From Massarina eburnea CBS 473.64 (Eukaryota; Ascomycota; Dothideomycetes; Pleosporales; Massarinaceae), in contig MU006798.1 of the NCBI GenBank assembly GCA_010093635.1, positions 270,997 through 334,996 on the forward strand: DNA of 64,000 nt. The letters run 5' to 3'. Under the pieces are notes generated by a model, which worked only from the letters and a program-made list of their open reading frames with translations, made no database searches and had not been told where the DNA came from. The translations under genes and the position numbers were made by a program. Shown piece by piece: positions 19,275 to 28,996 of the stretch; position 1 is the first letter of the stretch, and each line of letters opens with the position of its first letter.

Positions 19275-22205
19275 TCGGCTTTGCTACGAGGCGTTTTGTT
19301 TGATGGCAGCATTAGGAGCATCAGGTATAATTGGCGGCTCGGCGTTTTTCCCTCAGCATTTCCAGGTGTTGATCATTCCATGATACCAAGCTCGAACGAT
19401 ATACAAGACGGAGGCTCATTGTTTTACGAGGCATTGCATGGCATTGCATACCACATATCGCATATATCGCATTTAACTAGTACTTAATATTGTAAATATC
19501 ATACCGCCCTCTCTGTGGCTTGCACCATGACTTCTACCATTCCATTCCTTCTACCATCTGGTCTGCACACGTTGAATGACTCCTTGTCCACGAAACCAAT
19601 ATGTCATGACGCTTAATTTTCCGAGCCATCATCTGTGCACATCACCCGCCAAACCCCTTCACCCCTTCTCAATGAATTGCAAGGTTATGGGCAGCGCATG
19701 GCACATGCAGCACGCAGCGACAATCCCATCCTGCTCCGGGCGTCGAGTGTAACGCACCCTCGTCTAGACCCACGGTGGTACGGATAACGGTCCACGCAGA
19801 TCAGCAGTTGCAATTCGTTCGATCTACAACTCGCGCCCAGCCCCACTTATATACGTATTCATTTCCCAGCAACCGCCAAGGATTAGGTAGACGACTAGGA
19901 GCAATAAGGTAAGACGGGGCTTGTTCCTTTTGCCTCTTTTTTTTTTCCTTCTCTTTCGCCGTTGTTGCCTTGCTTTTTTCGATTCTGGCTGTGACTTTAC
20001 TGCTTGCGATCATGGGCATGTGGGGTAGGTAGGTAGGTAGGTGTTGACGATGCAGACAGGGGTGTTTTTTTTCGGGGACTTTTTGTACATAGGTATATTT
20101 GGTCACAGACTCGGTGTCTCGTGTGTATTGTATTATTGGGTTTGGGCATGATGTCATGGGCAGGCGAAACCTGAGAGCTAGGCCCGGTAGTAGGTGTTGG
20201 GGGGCTTTTTTTTTTTTTTTGAGAGAGAGAGAGAGAGAGAGAAAGGCTTGCGTGGCGCTGCGAATGGGATTCGTGTTATCTGTGCTGGCTGCTATCTACT
20301 CTAGGTACTAGATACCTATACGGAGAGGGCAAGCGAGCGAGCTGAGCGAGGTCGCGAATTAATGTGGGATAGATACCTATGCGAGTGGAGCGGCGGGAAT
20401 GTGCTTACGAGGGAATTAAATTCCTTGTTTTGATGGGGATTCGGTATTGCCATGGAGTTGTCTTTCTAGATAGATGGATGGATGGATAGATAACACGTTT
20501 AGTTTGTCCAGACTCTTCTAAGTCGATACCTCCCGTGCTCCTCCCCTCCCACTCGAGTCACTCGCGTCATCACTACCTACTTACTTACTTACTTGACTGC
20601 CTCCATTCTCCACTCCCGGAGGAACATATGTGCATACCTGCAGCTGTCACACTGCGCGCGCCAGGACGCACCATGTTCACGCTAACGACCTGATATATAT
20701 ATTTACAATAATCAGACCTATCAGAATTCCGAAGCTGGCTTTTGCACTACCACATACATACCGCATGTACAGTTTGTATGTGGCATGTACCACGACGCGC
20801 TAATAACCCCCCCATCGATGCCGTCTGGGATCTTACCTGTAACCCGTTTCAACGGCAAAAGACACCGTGTCGAAACTTTTCTCAAACCGAAGTGTGCGTG
20901 ATGAAGTGTTTTTTTTGCGACGGTGGTTTGCTTTCTCGGTGGTAATAATAACTCCTAGCATGCTTTGTGTCATGATTTGTGTACGTACGTATGGGGCTAA
21001 GAAAAGATGAGGTGCGCTTGCTTCCTTGCTTGCTTGCTTCAAACATTTGTTGCTTGCTTGCATTGCACGTGGCGAAATACCTAGAAGATGCGGGTTTTCG
21101 TTTCGCCCCCCTTCCCCCCCTTCTCTTCCTCTCTTGTCCCAGTGTTCCACGTCCATCATCATGACACGACTCGATTTTCGACTAGATTATTAGACTCTTC
21201 GAGGGCATGAATGCGGGAGCCTATTTTCTCGCCTATGTACTTTCGTTTATCACCCTTCTGGCCCAATCAGCGCCCCGCTACCCGAGACTGGACAAGAATA
21301 GCGGCATCTCGCCTTTCCGTTGGATATTTGTGTATTGTTACTTACTTCCGAGTATCTAGTCTATATGTGCCACGACGAATGTTAATTAAATTACAATTGT
21401 CCACGTAAGTCATCACTCTGCTCTCTCCTCAATCAATGCAGGGGGGCGGGCAAAATTTGCTGCGTGTGAGACGTGGAGTACAGTGAGATTGTGAATTTTC
21501 ATCGGTCGGTGAATCTAGCGAAAAATTCGGGTGTTGGATATCTACCGAAGTGAATGGTGGGCTGTGTGTGGACGCGTATGTCGCATGGTGGTAGGGTGGA
21601 GAAATTGCTGGATTGGATGAAGCGGTTCACGTTGCCAATATTGTGGGTGAGATTGCTGTGGCTGGGTGGCTGAGTGGCTGGGGGTGTGGCGGTGCGGGAT
21701 CGTCGGTGGATCGAGGGACGTGCGCTTTTCTTTTGGTGGGTGGTATTGTTAATGCTGGTGTGGGTGTGGATAATGCAATGGGACGCTGGCAAGGCTATCA
21801 TGGTGCATTGCCTACAGCTTGCTGTGGTTCTCTGTTGAAGAATAATAGATTCTAAAGTGTAGCCAATGTGACCTTAGAGGTTGCCTTGGTACCGTACCAT
21901 AGCTATCAGCTCTTCGGTTCACAGTGCCTAGGTATAGCATATCAGAACACGGTAAATATGTATACTGAATAACTACATTCCTAGTATTTCCACTGGTACA
22001 AATGCCCAAGGCAACGAACGAAAAGATACCATAATGCAAACCAGACACTCTCGCGCGGCAACAAAGTAGACATTAGGAATAGCAAACCCAACCCCAAACT
22101 CTACAATACACCCCAGGATCCATACAAAACCGGTTAGGCCTTAATAACATAGCCTTCGCCGCACCCGTATTCATGCCGAGATCAAGTTTGCGGGGGCACT
22201 CTTTC
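19275..22205. other. 2.9 kb gene-free region rich in simple repeats
   Basis: No frame shows a domain or a credible spliced gene. Simple repeats are dense: GTAG units at 20024-20042, a T run at 20206-20220 running straight into GA units (20221-20242), TACT units around 20570-20595 and GCTT units around 21025-21060. The first part is the 3' flank of the Ser-rich gene and the last part that of the Arg/Ser-rich gene, which ends toward this region. Long UTRs or a non-coding RNA are possible but I cannot show either. Confidence 0.5.
20206..20242. repeat. T run joined to a GA microsatellite
   Basis: About 15 T followed directly by about 11 GA units. It is a simple sequence repeat, likely polymorphic between isolates. 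Confidence 0.9.
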
Positions 22206-24485
22206 CTAGTCATCCCCACGCCTCCTACGCCTCCGCTCCACATCACGACCACGACCAACATGCGCAGCCAACCTCCCAATCATACTCCAATCATCAGTAT
22301 CCGGTGGCGAGACTGATCTCGAGCGAGGAGGCCCTTTTTGCTCCGATACCCGCAAATGCCGAGGCTCGTCCTTATCTCTGCCCCCTTCTTCGTTACCACT
22401 CATGTACCTGGAATCCTTCTCAGGCCCTCTTCCCCTATTTTCTGTATCGGTCCTCCATTCGTTGATTCGGGCTGTGCTTTCATTGCCTCTGGAATGTGTC
22501 GGTGTTGGGTTGTGGTCGTCGTCGGATGGTGTGTCGGTACGTTCGGACCACCAGTCTGAAACTAACGTTGAGTCGTCGGTTGCGCCGTCCTCGGCGAGTT
22601 GGGCATCGCGGTTGATTATTGGTGGTGATATGCTGCCATTGTTGCTATCGCTGTAGTTACTGGGGATTGGAGATGGGGCGCTGTATCGGGCTTGTGCTCG
22701 TGCGCGAGACGTCGCTGGTGAGTTGTCGCTATCATCGCTATAGCGGCTTAGAGTTATGGATGAAGTTGGGGATAGAGATGAAAATGGGGTGCTAGGTCGG
22801 GTTTGTGCTAGCGCACGAGACACTGTTGGTGAGTTGTCGCTACTATCACTATAGCGGCTTGAAGTTATAGATAGAGTTGGGGATCGAGATGGAAATGGAG
22901 TCAGCGATGGAGATGGAGATGGGGAGTGGTATCTCGTTCGTGTTTGTGATGGGCTCCCCCTTTCCGTTGAGCGTGAGTGTGAGCGTGTTCTTGGCCTGTA
23001 AATTGAGTCTTTGTCACTAAGTGTTGGATATGGGCTAGGGCTTCTGCTACGCACCGTGGTTTCATGCGCACTTTCCTCGGCTTGTTCACGTTCTCGGTCT
23101 TCCACTGAGCGTGAGTGTGGTGTTGGGCTGTATGTGGACTGTCTCTCACTGGAAGGTGGATCTGTTGTTTCGGTTTGTGCGCGCTCACGGTCCTCTGTTG
23201 AGCGAGAATGAGCCGTCTGTTCGTATATAGGCGATGGTAGCACCGCAGTGCTGTTAGGCGAGCTTCTGCTACCGGAGGCGGGTTCTCGCGTTTTTATCGT
23301 CGAGGTTCGGGATCTGAAGCGTACCTGTGGTGATGACGGTAGCGGGCCTTCTTCGTCAGGGGTTATATTGTATGGTTCTGGAGGAGGTGGAGGTGGCTCA
23401 TGTGGAGTCGGTTGTTCATTGCGTGGGCTTTCCGAACGCGATACCTTTTCTGCGAGCCGCTCACCGCGTGATCTAGCTCTTGCTCCTGCGCGGGCTTTGT
23501 GCTCGGGACTATAGCGCGACTCTGGAGTAGAGTCACCTCGATAGCCACGATGTCTTCGACTATCTTTGTGTCTGGGGGTCAGTTCGTTTTCGGCCTGATG
23601 CCTTTCACGATGATCATACCGCTCACGATTCTTTTCATCGTTTCCATGCCGGCGTGAACTTTCTTCCCTGTATCTTCCGCCAATTCTACTCTCATATCCC
23701 TCCTCCCTATGCTTTCTTCTCTCGTCCCTAGCAGCCTTTCTTTCCTTCTTAGCCAACTTCCTTTCTTCCAAAGTTCCTCGCGCCTTCCTTTCCTTCTTCC
23801 GCTGCTGCAACATATAATCCTCTTTCCCCCACTGCATACACTTCTTAATATGCGTCCCCAGGCCCAGCGTCAGTCCTTTTTTGAACTGGTACTTTGGTGG
23901 TGAACCTACTGAAGCGTCGCGCCAACCCCTCTTACCCCGTACCAAGGGTTTGCCGCGGGCATCGTAGCGTTGTCTGTGGTTATGATGAGAGCGACCACGT
24001 TCCGGTGATATAGAGCGAGAACGCGATTTGCTGGGTGTCTTCGGACCTTTTGGCAGAGGCGATGGTGATGCTGGGATCGTGGCACCTGGGGGAAGGGCGC
24101 CGGTCATCATGTAGCGAGGGTCATCGTTATAACGGTTCGTTTCGCCGGAAACGAGGGAGGCGTGTTCGAGTTCGAGGTCAAGAGTGTCGTCTTGATCATG
24201 TCTTTCCGGAGTTCTGTCACGAGGCCTTCCCCTTGAACGCGAATTTGAACGACTTGATCGCCTCCTCCTATACTCTCGATCACTCTCCTTCTCCTTGCCT
24301 GTCATGTTTTTATACATTGAACAAGCTTCTTCCCTCGCTTTCCTTGCTTTCTCTTCCTTCGTTAGTCGATAGATCTTTACTTCTTCAATAATCCCTTCCA
24401 GAATCAATCGTCGAGTGCTCAGTTCGCTCAGTGCGGGATTCCGTGGTCGGTTTCCTGATACGAGTTCTTGTATGCGTTTCTGCAT
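22206..24485 (-). CDS. Arg/Ser-rich low-complexity protein
   Basis: Single open frame of 759 residues; family not recognised. The N-terminal 60 residues look folded (ELSTRRLILEGIIEEVKIYR, then Lys/Arg/Glu helices). A middle block around residues 200-260 has GKPLVRGKRGWRDASVGSPPKY and LGLGTHIKKCMQWGKEDYM followed by a highly charged, likely helical stretch. The rest is RS/RE-rich and Ser/Pro-rich with imperfect tandem repeats (a 37-residue unit twice at 22675-22896, SRYSDxSDNSP). The composition resembles nuclear RS-type proteins, but I see no RRM. The frame stays open upstream of the ATG for about 35 codons (SPSPKSEQYRHQ) without another ATG, so a short 5' exon may be missing. The gene is on the edge of a region containing decayed genes. 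Confidence 0.72.
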   Translation of the reverse strand: MQKRIQELVSGNRPRNPALSELSTRRLILEGIIEEVKIYRLTKEEKARKAREEACSMYKNMTGKEKESDREYRRRRSSRSNSRSRGRPRDRTPERHDQDDTLDLELEHASLVSGETNRYNDDPRYMMTGALPPGATIPASPSPLPKGPKTPSKSRSRSISPERGRSHHNHRQRYDARGKPLVRGKRGWRDASVGSPPKYQFKKGLTLGLGTHIKKCMQWGKEDYMLQQRKKERKARGTLEERKLAKKERKAARDERRKHREEGYESRIGGRYREESSRRHGNDEKNRERYDHRERHQAENELTPRHKDSRRHRGYRGDSTPESRYSPEHKARAGARARSRGERLAEKVSRSESPRNEQPTPHEPPPPPPEPYNITPDEEGPLPSSPQVRFRSRTSTIKTREPASGSRSSPNSTAVLPSPIYEQTAHSRSTEDRERAQTETTDPPSSERQSTYSPTPHSRSVEDREREQAEESAHETTVRSRSPSPYPTLSDKDSIYRPRTRSHSRSTERGSPSQTRTRYHSPSPSPSLTPFPSRSPTLSITSSRYSDSSDNSPTVSRALAQTRPSTPFSSLSPTSSITLSRYSDDSDNSPATSRARAQARYSAPSPIPSNYSDSNNGSISPPIINRDAQLAEDGATDDSTLVSDWWSERTDTPSDDDHNPTPTHSRGNESTARINEWRTDTENRGRGPEKDSRYMSGNEEGGRDKDEPRHLRVSEQKGPPRSRSVSPPDTDDWSMIGRLAAHVGRGRDVERRRRRRGDD
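22675..22896 (-). repeat. tandem 111 bp repeat inside the Arg/Ser-rich gene
   Basis: Two direct units, 22675-22785 and 22786-22896, each exactly 111 bp (37 codons), keep the frame. Differences between units are scattered and mostly conservative. Confidence 0.85.
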
Positions 24486-24846
24486 TTGGTGGCGATACTG
24501 CTCGGATTTCGGGGAGGGCGAGCGTATGGTGCTTGGTAGCGGTGGACATGGTGGGAAAGGAGAAACGAAAGGGATGCGTCACATAGATGTGTGATAGAGG
24601 ATGGATGGTGGTCTATTTGCGTTTTCATCACGTATTCGTTGGACATGTGAAGTGGAGGATGGATGTGGATATGGTATCGTGATGGGGACAATTGATTGTT
24701 AGGATGTACAGCGCAGTGATGAGCAAGCATGGAAACGGTAGTTTATGGGTCCTTCCCAAACGGTGTTATAATCACTTCAATGGGTGAAGATTGTTTCAAT
24801 GCCTATGTTTGAGCGTTTCTATCGAGTACGGTATTGGACAAGATAA

Positions 24847-25098
24847 TGCAAGGACTGCCTGCACATCCCTACTGCTATCGAACGTTATATCGGTGTGAAC
24901 AATCGTGGACACAAATTCCACTATTACTGTCTTTTGTAATGGGTGAATTCGGAGGAAGCGGGTGATACTCGTTGTCCATACTGCCGTGGACTTATGTCAC
25001 CAGAGGAGTAAAATGAGACGGAGAAAGCGTGGATATTACTTGCTTATGGATATGTAATGTGTAAGGGTCGAATCCAGAGCAGAAAGAGTCAGTTTTAG
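24847..25098 (+). pseudogene. RING-finger gene remnant with in-frame stops
   Basis: Read in one frame, the segment gives a RING-H2-like pattern: CKDCLHI at the start, GHKFHYYCLL in the middle and RCPYCRGLMSPEE at the end, then ETEKAWILLAYGY. TAA codons interrupt it at 24937-24939 (between the CLL and WVNSEE blocks) and 25009-25011, and there is no start codon; TAA lies directly before the first Cys. The stops fit C-to-T change of CAA, so I infer RIP-like decay. The intact ancestor would be a putative E3 ubiquitin ligase; nothing shows its target. Confidence 0.6.
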
Positions 25099-25261
25099 TC
25101 ATGTTCCCGAAGCCCTCTAGCAACTGTTGTGATACATACGAATATTGAACTGTTAGCTGCAAATTTCTGCTCTTAGATTATATGGTGTCATACACTTACA
25201 GATAGAAAAGCACAGAGAAACGTTGTGATACTGTCATATATGAAGGAATTTATGATATTGA

Positions 25262-25312
25262 GGTGAATATCATTTGCCAATCAACTGTGGACTTATGAGA
25301 CCGGAGGCATAA
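25262..25312 (+). pseudogene. second, shorter RING-like remnant
   Basis: The frame reads GEYHLPINCGLMRPEA followed by TAA, matching the end of the preceding remnant (GDTRCPYCRGLMSPEE then TAA). It looks like a diverged tandem duplicate about 300 bases downstream. Short, so confidence is limited. Confidence 0.45.
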
Positions 25313-25782
25313 CATTCCAGCCCTTCCGTCACATGTTGTGAAGCGACGATAAGCAAAACCCAATCTCAACTATTATCGGAGCGGGCGGAGTTGCGACCGA
25401 CCTTGAAACTTGTAAAAATGCACCAGAGGCGCAAAAGCATTGGTATGTAGACCTTATTAAACGCGTCCATGCTGCATGGTCTCCAATTCGACTGTCGCGT
25501 TTCGACCCGCATCCTCGCGCGTGCAAAATCACTTCTGCGTCGAAATATCAACTACGCCATGAAGACATACGGAACAAACGCTCCCATCCACAAATAAAGC
25601 ATCATAATCCATCATTATAATGGTTGATATCCTCATTGGATGGACCCTAACTAGCCCCCACAGCGTGTCCCACGAACTTGGGTTAGACAAGGAGTCTAAA
25701 CATCATCAGGATTCCATTTCAAAAGAAGTAAACCACCGAACCCTGAGCTCACTTCCCAGAATTGAACGTACAGTCTTTAACC

Positions 25783-27551
25783 ATGCGATATACTTCGACG
25801 ACCTTGATCGCGGCAGTCTTGCCATGTATTTGGCCGTTTGTTGCGACCGCGACCTCATGGCACTACGAGGGATGCTATACAGACACTGTTGGGCTCCGGA
25901 CCCTGCGTCAAAACTTCTTCTACAGTAGCAATGGGATGTCCATTGAAGCCTGCGAACAGTTTTGTGAAGCAGGGGGCTATTCTTTGGCAGGGATTGAATA
26001 CTCCGATGAATGTTATGTAGGTCAACTTGAGAAAACGTTGATTGCTTCGGAATTTAATCATTTCACAGTGCGACACTACGCTTCGAATGACTGCAAGCCA
26101 AGCAGATGGCAGTACCTGCTTCATGCCTTGTTCAGGAAACACGAGTGAGGTATGCGGTGGTCCTAATCGCCTCTCTATATACTCGACTGGCTCTTCATAC
26201 CCAACGACGAACGATGATACAGTCAACGGCTATGCATACGTTGGTTGCGTCTCAGATTCCGTTGCTGCGCGCACGTTATCATCATTCGCAACTGTCGAGG
26301 GTGGCGCCGATGCCATGACCGTCTCCGCATGTATAGCTGCGTGTAAAGCACAAGGGCACTCTTATGCCGGCGTGGAATATGGTGGAGGTACGTCGAATTT
26401 GTTTATTTACAGAATGGAAACTGACTCGTGGCAGAATGCTGGTGTGATGATCAATTGGAACATGGAGCAGGCCTCATCGATCAGGCCCTTTGTAGTTCAC
26501 CCTGCCGAGGAAACTTTTCGGAATATTGTGGCGGCAGCAACGCTTTGAACGTATATGCCATTCCTTCTGTGGCTACATTGTCTAGGTAAGCTCCCATTAC
26601 CAGACACCGCACCTATGTGATCAACCTTACTGATTAACCAAAGCCAACCGGTCGCAACAGCATCCTCGATCTCAACCCCAGACTCTTCCCCAATCTCAAC
26701 TCCAGACTCTTCCTCAATCTCAACTCCAGCCTCAACTCCAGCCTCAACTCCAGCCTCATCCTCAACCTCGTCCTCAACCCCAACCCTGGCCACAACTCCA
26801 GACTCAACCTCGGCCTCATCCTCATCCTCATCCTCGGCCTCAACCCCAGACTCAACCCCAAGCCCATCCTCCACTTTCCAGTCCTCCTCTTCAGCCACCA
26901 CTACTTCTACCACAGCCACAGCACAGAATCCCAATGCTCCGACACCAGGCACCCAACAACTCTTCGTCAATAACTATTTTGACCCAGCCGCCAACACCTG
27001 GACATCAGGCACCAATCCCGCAGTTTCCGACACAAGTGCGCTTACAGGGAAATACCTGACTGATCCCTCCGGAGTCAACGCCTATGGCATCTCTTCCAAT
27101 CCTTGGCGCGCATCCACACGCTCTCTCTGCGTTTCCCAGGTAAGACCATCTGTGTCTGATTTGTTTGTGATTAGTACACTGACTTCATCCCACTTTCTAG
27201 ATCACCAACGTCACAGCGCCCGGCAACTGGAATTTCACCATTACCCTGGGCCGTTCGATCCCCGCGTCAAAGATGGGGATGTCTCTGGACCAGCTCACAT
27301 ACGCCGTCTATACAGACTCGACACGTCTGTTTGGAGGTGATGTTTGTAATCCGTGGTTGAAGACCTGCACTGGCACCGGACCTTTTGGAAACTCTTCCGA
27401 TATCACTGCGATTATGTTGACTCCGAAGAATGGGGTGGGCTTGCACAGCATAGCTATTTGTGCGATTTTCACTTCTCAGACACTTAATACTGCTCCGGAT
27501 TCTTTCTTCATTACAAAGGCTAGTCTTTTTGGACCGGGAACTTCGGGATGA
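25783..27551 (+). CDS. secreted protein with two WSC domains and Ser/Thr/Pro-rich linker
   Basis: Exons 25783-26016, 26069-26387, 26435-26585, 26644-27139 and 27201-27551 give 516 residues. A signal peptide is visible (TLIAAVLPCIWPFVATATS). The first WSC domain, about 27-120, runs from WHYEGCYTD to MPCSGNTSEVCGGPNRLSIY; the second, about 135-225, runs from YVGCVSDS to YCGGSNALNVY. The junctions restore the WSC cysteines (EYSDECY|CDTT and EYGGE|CWCDD). Then come about 80 residues of repeated STPDSS/STPAS units, as in O-mannosylated stalks, and a C-terminal domain (about 310-516; LFVNNYFDPAANTW...) that I do not recognise. WSC domains bind carbohydrate and occur in cell-wall sensors and secreted enzymes. 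No transmembrane or GPI signal is evident at the C-terminus, so a wall-binding secreted protein is the best guess. Confidence 0.86.
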
Positions 27552-28190
27552 ACGCTTGTGGATCGACTTTATACACGATGCTACAGAAGTTGATGATGTT
27601 ATTTGTCTATGGTGTACCTGTAACGTTAAGTTTTTTATTGATATCATACGATAATACTTTCCTAACGTAGATCTAATACAGTCTTGCTTAAAGAGTTCTT
27701 AGTTCAAGGTAACCTTCTACAGTCCTAAACTAGTTGGCCGATCACTGTAAGCCACCACAGGCGTTGTGACTGATGTCTGTTCCCAACGACGCCACTAGGT
27801 ATATTTCCCACATACTAGCTATAGCTACTAGTGAGCAATTATCACTCTACCTCACTTATGTGTTTCATCCATGCCGAGATGAAACTCGAAGCTGCACGAG
27901 TCCCACCAAGTACGCGGCCCCATTCCAAATAAGTGAAACTATTCCAAAAATAGACGTTTCGGTGCAGAGCTGCATCACGGGGAAATCACGGGAGTTGAAA
28001 TGTCAAGTGTCATTCACATTGACAGATGTTGCGGGGTGACAGCAGAGACATTTCTTCCATGATAAACCAGACCAGCCGATGGTATTAAGACTAATAAAAT
28101 AAGTAAGGCAAACTATACAGGAATGTAAAAAAAAAAAAGGTCGTGAAACGGATTGACTGCATGCACGCATGGCATCGTGAAGTCGTCCAT
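27552..28190. other. convergent intergenic region
   Basis: 3' flanks of the WSC gene and the cutinase gene, which converge. A run of 12 A lies near 28127-28138. No gene is seen. Confidence 0.4.
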
Positions 28191-28996
28191 CTACACCACA
28201 AACTCAACAGTCCTCTTCACCATTTTCTTCATCGAATCCTGTGCCCTCTTCGCCACCTCATCCGCCTCTCTCTTTGCCTTCCTCAGCTTCGCAGCCGCCA
28301 TCGCCTGGGCAATCTGTTGGTTCAAGAACGCAGCACCCTCATCGGCATTAGCACCATAACTCAAATGCGGAGGCAGAATCGTCAAAGTGCCATCGCAAAC
28401 CGCATCGCCGTCCGCGCAGATGATCATCGTCTTTTCCGGCGGAAACCCGCTAATCTGCGCATTGTCTTGCTGGTTTTGGGTGTCGCCATAGAGGATTACT
28501 CCGGCAATACGGTCCTGAGTCTGGGCGGGGAGTTCTTCGATGGCGCGATGGTTGACGGCAGCGCCTTGAGAGTAGCCTCCTGCTACAATGACGGAGTCGG
28601 GACATTGAGTTGCCATGGCGTTGAGGGTATCTTGCATGAGCTTCTTGGACTTTGCATCTGTGCCGCCGGGAAGCGCGTTGGGTAGAAGGGCGGCAGCGTA
28701 GTCGATGCCTTCGGTGGCTACATTCGTCTCGCCGAATTCTGCTTTGATGGCGTCCGAAGTGGGGGGCCCGACAATATTGCCCTAAGAATGTTAGTTTGGA
28801 GAATCGTGAGGCAGTGATGTCAACAAGAGCTCACCATGTTTCCGGCCTCGGTAGACCCGCGTGCCCATGCAAAGAGGACATCTCTGCAGCCGCCTTGGGA
28901 GAATTCATTTTCAGTTGTTCCAGTCTTGCGTTTCTGGATAGGGTTGGCGATAGCCAGGCTCACGAGAGCGAAAGAGAGGAGGGTCTTGGTGTACAT
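28191..28996 (-). CDS. cutinase family serine esterase
   Basis: Secreted serine hydrolase that cleaves ester bonds of plant cutin or related polyesters. Exons 28996-28835 and 28781-28191 give 250 residues. Signal peptide LLSFALVSLAIANP followed by a KR site. The catalytic triad is in family position: Ser125 in GGYSQGAAV, Asp180 in DGDAVCDG and His193 in LPPHLSYG. The Cys pairs flanking Ser and Asp are present, and the oxyanion-side motif is FAWARGSTE. Unusual: after the domain, about 40 residues form a charged, probably helical tail (KLRKAKREADEVAKRAQDS and onward) not typical of small cutinases. The gene is complete. Cutinases in this fold class also include acetylxylan esterases, so the substrate is inferred. 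Confidence 0.92.

Larger units (their letters stand above)
24486..25782. other. intergenic region with decayed genes
   Basis: It lies between the Arg/Ser-rich gene and the WSC-domain gene, which diverge. It contains the RING-finger remnants listed separately (24847-25312). The remaining sequence is AT-rich and holds no supported gene. Confidence 0.5.
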
